Positions 26,464-35,600 of a stretch of 52,136 nt of DNA are shown here, in pieces (within the stretch, counting starts at the first letter, position 1; each line of letters opens with the position of its first letter). This stretch comes from Armatimonadota bacterium (GTDB taxonomy: Bacteria > Armatimonadota > UBA5829). The translations under genes were made by a program, and so were the position numbers. The stretch lies in assembly GCA_039679645.1 (NCBI GenBank), contig JBDKUO010000060.1, positions 1 through 52,136 of the forward strand, written 5' to 3'. The notes beneath the pieces were generated by a model. The model saw nothing but the letters and a program-made list of their open reading frames with translations, was not told the origin of the DNA and did not search any database.

Positions 26464-27237
26464 ATGGACATGTGGAAATTCTTTGACATCACGCATCGGG
26501 AGCACGTTATCTGCAATCCGATGAGTCTTGAAAAACTTGAACAGCTTATCACACTTCTGCCTCTGAAACCTGGGGCACGCGTGCTTGATATTGCCACTGG
26601 AAAGGGCGAGTTTCTCATCAGGCTTGCAGAACGGTACCGACAGATGACAGGTACAGGAGTTGACTTCTCTCCCCACTGCATTGCTGATGTCCACATGAAG
26701 CATCAAGAACGTGTTCCGGAGGCCCAGCTCCATTTCTTGGAGATGGACGGGGCCAAGTATGTCCCGGAGGTCTTAGAGAGCTGTGATCTGGTAGCCTGCA
26801 TCGGTGCGAGTTGGATTTATGGCGGGTATCGTTGGACGTTGAACGCGCTGCAGAAGATGGCAGCCCCAGAAAGTTGGATCGTTGTGGGAGAACCGTACTG
26901 GCGGCATGAACCGGAAAGAGAGTATTTAGAAGCCATCGGAGTGAAACGGAACGACTTCGGAACACATTTTCAGAATGCAGAGGTCGGGCGAGAGCAAGGA
27001 TTGGAGGCTGTCTACACACTCGTAAGCAGCCAGGATGACTGGGATAGATATGAAGGGTTACAGTGGTATGCTGCGGAAACCTGGGCGAGTGATCATCGTG
27101 ATGATCCAGATGTGGAGACCGTGCTGAAGCGAGTGCGTGAGAGCAAGACAGCATATCTGAGGTGGGGAAGAGAAACGCTGGGTTGGGCGATTTATGTGTT
27201 CAAGAAAGGGGGGCGTAGCACATTTCCAGTTAGCTAA
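26464..27237 (+). CDS. SAM-dependent methyltransferase (class I)
   Basis: 257 aa. Motif I of the class I methyltransferase fold is ARVLDIATGKGEFLIRLAERY near residue 38 (landmark DIATGKGEF), with the acidic motif GTGVDFSP after it. The ribosome-binding site AAAGGAGG is strong and sets the ATG at 26464. The substrate is unknown; small-molecule methylation is most likely. The gene lies alone between two nearly identical terminators, followed by a cassette-like tail, hence it may be an acquired unit. Confidence 0.85.
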   Translation: MDMWKFFDITHREHVICNPMSLEKLEQLITLLPLKPGARVLDIATGKGEFLIRLAERYRQMTGTGVDFSPHCIADVHMKHQERVPEAQLHFLEMDGAKYVPEVLESCDLVACIGASWIYGGYRWTLNALQKMAAPESWIVVGEPYWRHEPEREYLEAIGVKRNDFGTHFQNAEVGREQGLEAVYTLVSSQDDWDRYEGLQWYAAETWASDHRDDPDVETVLKRVRESKTAYLRWGRETLGWAIYVFKKGGRSTFPVS

Positions 27238-27437
27238 CGCACATTATTGGACATGCCCATGACGAGCCGGATGAGAAAAGAGGCATCACCGCCTCCGAAC
27301 AAACCGTTCCACCGGATCGGCGGGAAAAGGCGCCCGCTTCCCGGTGAACTTCAAGTTGTCAGGCAGAGGGATGAAATCCAGGTCAACACCGCTTCCGGCC
27401 TGCCGGAAGCGGCATGCTCTTTGATAACTCGTTAAAT
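27235..27437. other. cassette-like tail with inverted ends (possible attC-like site)
   Basis: After the methyltransferase stop codon, TAACG-N12-CATGCC (27235) is matched in reverse by GGCATG-N13-CGTTA (27411-27434), enclosing about 200 bp with further partial symmetry (GCCGGA near both ends). GTTAAAT at the right end fits the attC core GTTRRRY; the left AGCTAAC misses RYYYAAC by one base. The interior could encode NKPFHRIG, which I recall from short ORFs behind cassette-like genes in environmental genomes. Length exceeds typical attC sites, so this is tentative. No integrase is present. Confidence 0.3.
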
Positions 27438-27543
27438 GATAAGCGCTTTCGGATTGACATCCGAGTGGAGAACGGTTATGAAGAGGGTTGCAAACGGGGA
27501 GCCAACAAGTTTGAAGATTTGAAATTTGATATTGAGTATTGTA

Positions 27544-27577
27544 AGCAGAGCAGTTCGTGAGGCCGCTCTGCTTTTTA
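27544..27577 (+). terminator. second copy of the GCAGAGC terminator
   Basis: AGCAGAGCAGTT, a 7-nt loop, GCTCTGCTTTTT. It matches the terminator at 26389-26423 closely. The two copies bracket the methyltransferase and its tail. Confidence 0.7.
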
Positions 27578-27620
27578 TGATATGATGAACAAGCTTTTTG
27601 AAACGTCGGAAGCGGCGGCT

Positions 27621-28589
27621 TTACACATAATTGTGCCACAAGTAGATACCGTTTTCACTGTGAGGCAGGTTCATTTGAAATTCGAAGTTTTTGCCATCGA
27701 ATGCACTGACTACATTCTCCAGGTACAAAAGTAATGCATCTTTATTAAGAGATTCTGCCGTTATATGTTCCGGGTCTATGATCAGTAGAGGCTTCTCATC
27801 CCAACTACCAATATCTTTGACAGATGCATTTGGAATCTTTGCTGCAAAAGCATCGCCTGATAGCAAGCGATCGATCAGACGTTTCACGCTTTGCACATCT
27901 GATTCCGTGTAAGAGTCTTCGGTAAGTGCATCAGGCTCATAGAAGACATATTGCGCTTGCTTGGATTTGCTCGCAAGGTCACGATCAACGATTATCAGCT
28001 TGCCGTTATATTCATCTGTCGCTTTCCGAAGTGTTTCAAGAAAATGCTCACGACAAAACCTCTTGTCTTTTGAATTCACGGTCAGAATCAGATTTGTTAG
28101 CTGCCCACAGATGGAACATGGCTTCGGACGACGAGAGCCAGAAAATTGACTCCGCGTCGAGAGTTCTGTAAGACGCGCGACCAATATGATAAGAAGCCAA
28201 GCAGCCATTACTACAGATGCAATAAGCATTACTTGCCCGGCACTGGTTCCCGCAGGATTTTTGTGTGTGACATTATCAAAACTGAGCAACGCATTTCCAA
28301 AGATAAGGTAGCCCAATAGACCCACAATTGGAGTGGCAATCGTCACACTCAGGCAACTCACCGACTTCGAACCGGACCGACCGGCCAGGCGCTCTATCAA
28401 ATAAGCCATGCCGGCAATTATAAACGGACTGATCCAGGCGTAAGCCTGTGCGTATCTGCCGCTGTACGCGTTCTGTGCAGACTTGGCAACGAGAATGATG
28501 AACAATATATACCAGTATGCTGCGCTATGACGCCACCTTCTGTACCACTCGGGCATATCCCAAAATGATTGTGTTTTCTTCTCTTTCAT
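27621..28589 (-). CDS. membrane protein with a cytosolic zinc knuckle, unknown
   Basis: 322 aa. Four hydrophobic helices lie between residues 24 and 150 (YWYILFIILVAKSAQ, AWISPFIIAGMAYLI, IVGLLGYLIFG, VMLIASVVMAAWLLIILV). Then comes a CxxC..CxxH zinc-binding knuckle (CSIC...FCREH, about 165-190) and a soluble C-terminal domain of about 130 aa that I do not recognise. There is no ribosome-binding site before ATG; the start overlaps the stop of the upstream small ORF by 4 bp, so translation is probably coupled to it. Confidence 0.65.
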   Translation of the reverse strand: MKEKKTQSFWDMPEWYRRWRHSAAYWYILFIILVAKSAQNAYSGRYAQAYAWISPFIIAGMAYLIERLAGRSGSKSVSCLSVTIATPIVGLLGYLIFGNALLSFDNVTHKNPAGTSAGQVMLIASVVMAAWLLIILVARLTELSTRSQFSGSRRPKPCSICGQLTNLILTVNSKDKRFCREHFLETLRKATDEYNGKLIIVDRDLASKSKQAQYVFYEPDALTEDSYTESDVQSVKRLIDRLLSGDAFAAKIPNASVKDIGSWDEKPLLIIDPEHITAESLNKDALLLYLENVVSAFDGKNFEFQMNLPHSENGIYLWHNYV

Positions 28590-28831
28590 ATAGAAACAAT
28601 ATTAGTCGTTTCAGTTTCTAGTTCCTGCCTTGTTCGGAAAATGGCATGGTCAGCTTCGAAACTCATGGCAGTTATGTCGCCAGAGCCAGAAAAAATTCTA
28701 ACATCGTCCAGCCAGGGGAGCCAGTTTTCATTCTCATTGGTACGATTATACTTTTTGTCCGACAGCCAATGCAAAAATATCCAGGCAAATTCACCTGGAT
28801 GTGGAACGAGAAGCATGAGGTGAGCAGACAT
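28586..28831 (-). CDS. small unknown protein, coupled to the membrane protein gene
   Basis: 81 aa from the ATG at 28831, or 76 aa from 28816. The stop overlaps the next start by 4 bp (ATGA), which supports it being real. The composition is protein-like: Trp-rich, with an acidic, compact sequence (HPGEFAWIFLHWLSDKK). No known domain. Its first candidate ATG shares the CATG with the start of the divergent gene at 28830, which is unusual. Confidence 0.45.
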   Translation of the reverse strand: MSAHLMLLVPHPGEFAWIFLHWLSDKKYNRTNENENWLPWLDDVRIFSGSGDITAMSFEADHAIFRTRQELETETTNIVSI

Positions 28832-29558
28832 GAAAATAGGCAACACCCCACATTTCTATATGAACACTCAGAACGTTTCTGTGAACAGACAGAGCAGCAA
28901 TATTCAGCTAAAACTGAAAGCCTGCTCTGACGATTGCAGCGCAAGCAACCTGACGGATGATGAAGACACGTTCGTCATGTCCGACGGAGCGATGGTGCAT
29001 ATAGCGGACAATATCGCAGGCTCGGAGGGAGTGGGAGACGGCAGCGGATATGACAATATGGCCGATTTCCTGCGCTCGAACCTCGAAAACACGCTCGGCT
29101 GCTCGGTCGGTTCGATCAGCGTGGATGACCTTGAAGTGGCGGCGTACAAAAGCTCGGTCAACACCAAGCTTGCGGATGTGCGCGAATATGCTCAAGGGAA
29201 CAGCGTCGGCTACACGGTCAATAAGTCTGAAGCCGAGGTGAGTACGCGACATATCGAGGTCACCGGTTCTGTCGTCACCCAAGACGGCAAGGAGATGGAG
29301 TTCAGCCTTACCCTCGATCTTGAAAGCGAGGTCGGTTCGAGCAGCCAGACCAGATACTACGCGTACGGCAGCGCAGCAAAAAACCTGCCTACAGCTATGT
29401 TCGACGGCGTGTCGCGCGAGCTTCACAGCACGGATTTCAAATTCGACGCATACCCCGACGGCAAAAACGCCGTTAAAGGAAAAGGCACATTCTGCTTGAA
29501 GAAAGAATCTGATTCAAAGGCAGGCGGCAACTTCAGGCGTGTCAATGTATTAGTCTAG
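28830..29558 (+). CDS. unknown soluble protein (242 aa)
   Basis: A strong ribosome-binding site (GAGGTGAG) precedes ATG. Acidic and Ser/Asn/Gly-rich, without signal peptide or membrane segment; the second half looks rich in beta strands (HIEVTGSVVTQDGKEMEFSLTLD, landmark SVVTQDGKEMEFSLTL). I do not recognise a family. The promoter must lie within the minus-strand ORF 28586-28831; a TATACT occurs near 28747. A terminator follows at 29611-29653. Confidence 0.7.
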   Translation: MKIGNTPHFYMNTQNVSVNRQSSNIQLKLKACSDDCSASNLTDDEDTFVMSDGAMVHIADNIAGSEGVGDGSGYDNMADFLRSNLENTLGCSVGSISVDDLEVAAYKSSVNTKLADVREYAQGNSVGYTVNKSEAEVSTRHIEVTGSVVTQDGKEMEFSLTLDLESEVGSSSQTRYYAYGSAAKNLPTAMFDGVSRELHSTDFKFDAYPDGKNAVKGKGTFCLKKESDSKAGGNFRRVNVLV

Positions 29559-29610
29559 CCTGTAGGGTTCGCAGAGCAAGAAAAAAAGATAATATATGTA
29601 GTAGTCCATG

Positions 29611-29653
29611 GGCAGCAGGTAGTGTATATTCGCACCTGTTGCCTGTTTTGTTA
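29611..29653 (+). terminator. probable terminator of the 242-aa protein gene
   Basis: GGCAGCAGGT pairs with ACCTGTTGCC (one G-T pair) over a 13-nt loop and is followed by TGTTTTGTTATTTT. It begins 53 nt past the stop codon. Confidence 0.6.
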
Positions 29654-30050
29654 TTTTAGGACACCCCAGTCCTGATACAGCCGCATATCCAGCTCCAACA
29701 AAATATTCACTACCCGTGAACAACATTTAACCAAAATACCATGGTCCGTTAACCACATTTTGGCCGAGTTGTCGTCTTATAATTATAGGAGGATATCTTT
29801 ACCGATGATCAATTCTTTGTATGCTTCGCGGACGTATGTCCCGAAGATTGTGCAAGCGCTTCGGAGCATATGCTCTCGAAGCATCTTAGCTAGGAAAATG
29901 AATTGCAGATATAAAAAACAGCCAAAACGAACTGCCTCAAGCTCAATATTTCAGATTTCACGCTCGGTTCGTTTTGACAAAATTGCAAAAATCCCTCCGG
30001 GCAAGATACCGGAGGGATGAAGGATTTGATATGGCACCTCAAGTCGGCAT
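29654..30050. other. intergenic region without a convincing gene
   Basis: The 29.7-30.0 kb gap holds a TAGGAGG plus ATG at about 29805, but the reading frame (71 aa) runs into the 3'-end palindrome at 29991 and is not supported. Inverted AAAACGAAC/GTTCGTTTT repeats lie near 29926-29977. Otherwise nothing is recognised. Confidence 0.4.
29991..30018. repeat. 3'-end palindrome family, copy 4
   Basis: ATCCCTCCGG and CCGGAGGGAT around GCAAGATA. Relative to the other copies the A-T pair is replaced by G-C on both arms, a compensated change. It is 33 nt after the NlpC/P60 gene stop. Confidence 0.75.
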
Positions 30051-30659
30051 TTAAGTCAGGCCGTATGTTCTAGCGCCGACATAATACCTTTTGTAATACT
30101 TCTCCTTGAGGCTGTCGATCTTGACCCCGGACATCGGGTTTGAGGCGTGGATAAATACGCATGAAGTCAGAACAAGCCCGACATGACTGACATAGCCCTT
30201 CTTAATATCAAAGAAGACCAGGTCGCCGGTCTCCCAGTCACCCGCTTTAACCGGTTTGCCCGCCTTATACTGCTGCCGGGCAGTTCTGGGAAGTGTGACT
30301 CCCATTTGTTTGTATACATAGCGTGTGAACCCTGAGCAGTCGAATGCGCTGGGTGTGGTTCCTCCCCATCTGTATGGTGTGCCTAGATATTGCAGGGCGG
30401 TCTTTTTAAGTTCCACTTTGCAGTCTGCCGGCTGAGGGGCGTCGGTTTCTTGTGCAAATACAGTCTGATCTGCGCCGGAATCAAGGGCGAGTGTAATCTC
30501 TGTAGGTGGTTCATCTTTATCTGTGGATTCCTGTTTGGCAGCCGACTGTTTATCAGTGGCGGGCATTGAGTGCTTTTTTGCGGCTGGTGATGAGGTTGCA
30601 GCAAATGCTAGGATCTGGACCACGAGTGCTGCAATGGTCCATGTCTTGACGTTACGCAT
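30051..30659 (-). CDS. secreted NlpC/P60 peptidoglycan hydrolase
   Basis: 202 aa. A signal peptide (MRNVKTWTIAALVVQILAFAA) precedes a short linker and one NlpC/P60 domain (about 84-202) with the triad Cys108 (AFDCSGF), His159 (SHVGL) and His171 (IHAS). It should cut cell-wall peptides between D-gamma-glutamyl and diamino-acid residues. The 5' leader (30660-30780) folds strongly and holds the ribosome-binding site inside a hairpin, suggesting control at the RNA level. Confidence 0.9.
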   Translation of the reverse strand: MRNVKTWTIAALVVQILAFAATSSPAAKKHSMPATDKQSAAKQESTDKDEPPTEITLALDSGADQTVFAQETDAPQPADCKVELKKTALQYLGTPYRWGGTTPSAFDCSGFTRYVYKQMGVTLPRTARQQYKAGKPVKAGDWETGDLVFFDIKKGYVSHVGLVLTSCVFIHASNPMSGVKIDSLKEKYYKRYYVGARTYGLT

Positions 30660-30783
30660 ATTGAGAAGCGTCCTCCCTGGTTTTCAACGCTTCCCACCGC
30701 GCCTTTTTGAACCATTTAGGTTCCATCGCCGCCCAAAGGAGTGCGGTTAGGCGCCTCTTCCTCTTTTACTAGTGCTCATTAAA
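30660..30783 (-). ncRNA. structured 5' leader of the NlpC/P60 gene, unidentified
   Basis: Minus-strand RNA about 120 nt long. GCGCCU (in AGAGGCGCCUAACC) can pair with AGGCGC (in CAAAAAGGCGCGG), enclosing CCGC..GCGG and GAACC-UAAAU-GGUUC hairpins. A further stem, GAAGCGU..ACGCUUC, puts GGGAGG of the ribosome-binding site in its loop, 13 nt before ATG. A CUCAU..AUGAG hairpin lies at the 5' end. It does not match any riboswitch class I know, including the ydaO class used elsewhere in this window. ACCGC/GCGGU offers an alternative pairing, so switching is possible. Confidence 0.45.
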
Positions 30784-30886
30784 GATGAGTCTGTTGCCGT
30801 TACATGAGCAATACTAACACGCGTCCAATATCAAGTAAAGCAAGCGGCCGGAGGAAAAATGCAAAAAAGTTGAAATAATACAACGC

Positions 30887-32635
30887 TTAGTCGCTATAAT
30901 CTTCCCATCCGTCTTTTACGTCGATCCTTGCCTTCTCTGTCTGATGCTCGCGCTCCATCTCGGTCTCTGAAAGCTTTCCCGTCAGCCAAGCCTGATTACC
31001 CGGGAAGTTATCCGGGTTGAGGTGCACGTTATAGAAATGCCAGACCAATATCGCAAGCATTGCCAGCAGGGCTTCGTCGCTGTGGGCGATAAGCGCGATT
31101 GACTGTGCTATGGCAGGCAGGCGGTTTCCAATCTGGACCGGAAACCACAGCACCAGCCCCGACAATATCATGACAGGCGCGCCCCACCAGACGGCAAAGT
31201 AATCGAACTTCTCTCTAAAGCTGAACCTGTCATATTCTGGCCGCTTTATCTTGGAAGACAGGCCGTATTTGACCGTGTCTACAAAGTCTGCAAAATCTTT
31301 TCCGGTCGGCCACATACTCCAGGATTTGAATGAAAAATCTTCTCTTCTCCATCGCAATAGCAGATGCAGGCAGTGCCATACCCAGACGAATATCAGTCCT
31401 ATGGCTCCCACTCTGTGCGCAATGCGCGCGCCCTCGAAGCCGCCGAAGAGCGAGTTGAGGTGACTGGTCCAACCTACATCGGCGTATCTGAGTGGCATGC
31501 CGGTGAGCACGAGGACAGTAAAGCTCAGGGCAAGCAGTATGTGCTGGAGCCTCTGAGAGAGCGTGAAACGCTCATAATATCGCTGCGGTTTCTTTTCATG
31601 GGTATGCCTGATTTTGATGACATATGCTGTGAAAGCCGATGCCAGCAGCGCCGCCCACACTATCCAGGCCCACTCTGCCGCACGCGGATTGAATGACGCA
31701 ATCAAGATGCCTGCGACAAGCGAATAAAAGCTCAGTGCGATGAGCGCGGCGGATACCTTTCCTGACCTTGGCGAGCAGTATTTGCAAAAGACTTTTTTCC
31801 GGAGGTCGAGAGTGATCATCACGACCAGGCAGAGCATCACTGCCGAGGTCAATATGCGGAAAAACAGCCTTTCCCCTTTCAATGCGGGCGACTGCCCGAT
31901 CTCAATTTGAAGATGGTTCGCGCCCGATTCCGCGAAATTGAGCTTTGCGCCGGGGTGGCATTTGCCACATGTCCCGGCAACATTGGCTTTGCTGATAGGC
32001 GAGTCTTCGTCATTTGGCGAGAGCACATGGTGGCTGCCGTGACAATCAATACATGTGGCTGTCTTTTCTTTGCCGGAAAGCAATAGAGCTTTGCCGTGAT
32101 AGCTGTGCTCATATGAGGATACGGCATCGGGTTTTACGCCGTAGCGCTTCATCCGCGCCCGGTCGCTGTGGCAGCCGGCGCACATCATTACCTGCCTGCT
32201 TCGAGTCTGCCTCTGCCCGAGCGAATGCGGATAGCCTTTGTGGCAGGATGTGCATGTCGGGTGGTCGCTATGGTGCTTGTCGTGTCTGCCATGGACGCTT
32301 GTTTTAACCTCGCTGGCAATGTCCGGGTGGCAGGAGTTGCAGGTTGCGTCAGACGGTTTTGTAATATGCTTTGCGTCAACTCTATGCCTCTTGGCGGGAT
32401 GGCATGAAAGGCACTGGCTTGCCTGCGGATCGGGCTTCTGCAAACCGGCGTTAAAATGCAGCGTACGCGCGTTTGCATCGACATCGTGGCAGGGGCCGCA
32501 TGTCCTTTTGATGCTGGCTTCAGCTATCTTTGAGGAGTTGATTATATCCCCGTTTGAGTTTTTTAGCTGCACCCCCTGCCCGATGGCCGGTGTAAGCGCT
32601 AAGAGGGTGAAGACAACTATTAGCCTGTATGTCAC
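30887..32635 (-). CDS. heptaheme cytochrome c fused to a cytochrome b-type membrane domain
   Basis: 582 aa. After a signal peptide (MTYRLIVVFTLLALTPAIGQG), seven CxxCH heme c sites occur at residues 46, 75, 99, 128, 152, 195 and 223. Then at least five hydrophobic helices follow, with paired histidines in HILLALSFTVLVLTGMPLRY, RIAHRVGAIGLIFVWVWHCLHLL and IAHSDEALLAMLAILVWHFYNVHL (each shown as a landmark), typical of a di-heme cytochrome b561/FdnI-type quinol-binding domain. It probably passes electrons between the quinone pool and periplasmic partners. No catalytic subunit is adjacent. It starts 9 nt after the lhr stop codon, so it may be co-transcribed with the helicase gene. Confidence 0.85.
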   Translation of the reverse strand: MTYRLIVVFTLLALTPAIGQGVQLKNSNGDIINSSKIAEASIKRTCGPCHDVDANARTLHFNAGLQKPDPQASQCLSCHPAKRHRVDAKHITKPSDATCNSCHPDIASEVKTSVHGRHDKHHSDHPTCTSCHKGYPHSLGQRQTRSRQVMMCAGCHSDRARMKRYGVKPDAVSSYEHSYHGKALLLSGKEKTATCIDCHGSHHVLSPNDEDSPISKANVAGTCGKCHPGAKLNFAESGANHLQIEIGQSPALKGERLFFRILTSAVMLCLVVMITLDLRKKVFCKYCSPRSGKVSAALIALSFYSLVAGILIASFNPRAAEWAWIVWAALLASAFTAYVIKIRHTHEKKPQRYYERFTLSQRLQHILLALSFTVLVLTGMPLRYADVGWTSHLNSLFGGFEGARIAHRVGAIGLIFVWVWHCLHLLLRWRREDFSFKSWSMWPTGKDFADFVDTVKYGLSSKIKRPEYDRFSFREKFDYFAVWWGAPVMILSGLVLWFPVQIGNRLPAIAQSIALIAHSDEALLAMLAILVWHFYNVHLNPDNFPGNQAWLTGKLSETEMEREHQTEKARIDVKDGWEDYSD

Positions 32636-32643
32636 GTTTTACT

Positions 32644-35600
32644 TTACCCATTTCTGCCAAACAATCGAAAACATGTGCTTTCTTTTTCAAACCCGGCAGA
32701 CTGCATCATATCTTCCACGAAGCTGCCGATGATTGAAGTATCTGCCAACTGCGATATCTCCACCTTGCGAAACGACCGCACAGGCCAGGGGCTGTCAACA
32801 AGGTGAGCAAGAGCGGATATTGCTTTAGCTGCAACTTCATCGCTGAGGCCGTCTTGAACTCTCAGAGTTTTGGACCCGAGTTCCAAACTTACAACGGGCA
32901 GGCCGTCTATAACTACCGCGTAGTTCGACACCAGTCTGGCTACCCTTCCAAAGCCGATGTCAAACGGACCCGAGGATGAAAACAGATACGCCGGGTCGCA
33001 TGCGTTGATCAGCACTGCAGCCTTCTCAGTTGAACTCAATTGCCCTATTCTTGATCGGCCCATTAATGTGTCTACCGCTTCAGGCAGGCCGAACTGCGCC
33101 CCGCCCAGGCCCTCTATAAAATATCCCCGCTCTATCTCGCCCGCCAGTTCCATTCTCTGGTATATCTGATACAGGTCGCCCCAGGGCACATCCACCTCAC
33201 CCGGACGATGGACAATGTCCTTCGCCACCACGCCATACCTTTCGAGCAGCACGCGCGCGTATATCTCCAGTGACTCGCGTTCATCCCGCCCGGTTCCGGC
33301 AAGTGATGAGAATGCAGACCACCTGCCCGGGCTAGAAGCAGGCTGGCCGGCAAAAGTCTTCGCAATCCGCGCACGGCTTCGATAGTACTGCCGCCTGTCG
33401 GCTGGATATGAAAAGCTTGCAGCTTGTTTGGGCGCTGTTACAACCGGTGGCTTGCCGGAGCGCAGAATCTTAAAACTGTCGTGAGTGACCTCACCAGTCC
33501 ATATCATCTCCCAGAGCGCCCTGCCGACGACACGCGAGTCCATCCCCGTTTCAGCGACAATATCTATGACAAATGATGCTCCCCTATCTTTAAGGCAGTT
33601 AAGAACAATCTCTTTATCATGCGACGTTTCTGTATTCGGAGCACCTGCCTGTATCAACGGGTATAGAGCGGGCAGACCCTCCCTCGCCAGAAAGGCTATG
33701 TTTCCTGCCTTTTCCGGATCGGCTGACTGGCCCGTCCAGACGAATTCCGCAGCCATGCACAAATCATCTATCTGGTCAACGCTGAAGTCTCTGACCCTCC
33801 GGGCGAATATGTCCGGTTCCCATACGCTGTAAGGCAGGGACACTCCTTCGAGCTGTCGCAGCGCCGTGCGCGTGCCGTCCCGGCCTGAAAGCCGGTGATC
33901 CGGGTGCAAATGCTGCCAGCGCAGAAGGAATTCTGAGTATGCCTGCGCTGAGGCCGGCTTCGATTCCATCCTCCCGATCGCCAGAGTGCGGCGATACACG
34001 GACTCGATATGGCCGGAGCCGACATACCTCACCTTTCGTGAATGCGGAGCCGGTCGGATCTCGACAAGCTCACCGGATGCCGCCATAGCCTTCACTTTTT
34101 TGTTTACAACATCGGCGGGCAGGCCATAGTCATCGGCTATATCGCCCGGCACGATCACCCCTCTGTTTGATATGTGTCTCTCCAGGATATCGTCGAGGGC
34201 TTTATTGTCACCCGATATCGCGCGAAGGTAGTCTTCCAAATGATCACTAGCGACAAGTCTATCGGGTAGTCTGCCGTCCTTAAATGTGACACGGACCAGC
34301 CTGCCTTCTTCTATAAGCCCATCTACAATCTCAGGCTCTGCTGACCTTTCGGCGGCGTCCTGCTCGGGTATATCGCCCAGACGCCTGACCAGTTCATACA
34401 GTTCTTCGGCTGTGCGCGCTCGATATCGCTCACCAATGCCCTGGAGCATATTGTCCAGGTCGGCCAACGCCTGCTCGTTAAGATCGCGGCCTAGTTTGCC
34501 GTCCACCAGTTCGTCTATCAGCGCGCGTTCGACAGGAGCGTGCCTGCGCCTGTGCGCGCCCTTTGGCTGGTCCCACTCATACTGATAGATCATCTGGAAG
34601 TTGAGGAGCATGGATGAGGCAAAGGGTGAAGGTGTCTGCCTCTCGACAGTGCTCACCTCGATCTCGCCGGACCGGACCTGCGATAGTATCTCGCGCAGTT
34701 CGTCCATCTCCAAGTAATCGCGCATGCATTCCCGGAAAGTCTCGATTATTATGGGAAAGCCGTCGAACTGCTTGGCTATAAAGAGCAGGTCTTTAGCCTT
34801 CATTCGCTGGAGCCAGAGAGGGGTCCGCTTTCCGTGCCCGGCTCCCGGCAGCAGCAGCGCACGCGCGGCGTTCTGCCTGAACCTTAATCCAAAGAGCGCC
34901 GTATTGGGCAGTTCCTCCATTATAAGATCATAAGCAAGCTCGGGTGTGAGCATTTTGACAATGCCGAATGGGACAGGGGAGTCGGAATCGGGCAGGCGTA
35001 AGAGCATACCGTTGTCCCCGGAAATTGTCTCGGGGTCAATGCCCAGTTCGCGCTTGATAAGAGCCGAGAGTGCAATCCGCAGGGCATTGTGGACCTTACC
35101 GCCGAACACACTGAGCAGCGCCAACCGGCTACAGCCTATCTCGTCCGAAAAACTCTCCAGCACTATGCGTTTGTCCGTAGGCAGACCCGACTCAGCCTGC
35201 GCATGCACAAAGCTCACCAGGTTGTCCGCCGCCTGCGCATCGACAGGCAGGTTCTGCCGCACCCAGTTGGAGGCGTTGTCTTCCTGCTCGGCTATATTGC
35301 GCAGCATCTCGCCCAGCATCCTGCCTGTCCTGACGGACCTGGGCACACTCTCGCCCCGCCAGAATGGCGTCTGCGCCTGATAGGCCGAGCCGTGCGTCAC
35401 TATTACCCTGTCAGTCTCGATCTTAGCGATCCGCCAACTGTTTGTCCCCAGAGAGAATGTGTCCCCGACCCGCCTTTCGTAGACGAACTCCTCGTCCAGC
35501 TCGCCGATCTTTAGATGGGGTTCTGACAGGTATACGCCGTATTGGCCTGTGTCCGGTATTGCGCCGCCGTTTGCAATCACCAGCCGCTGCGCTCCCGGCA

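Noticed and set aside
27247-27435. 62-aa ORF with NKPFHRIG
   Set aside because: It lies within the inverted cassette-like tail and has no ribosome-binding site; kept only as part of that tail.
29805-30020. small protein (71 aa) after TAGGAGG
   Set aside because: The frame ends inside the 3'-end palindrome and the ribosome-binding site is too far from ATG.
30660-30783. fluoride riboswitch (GGCGATGG)
   Set aside because: Only eight bases match; the following conserved parts of that class are missing.
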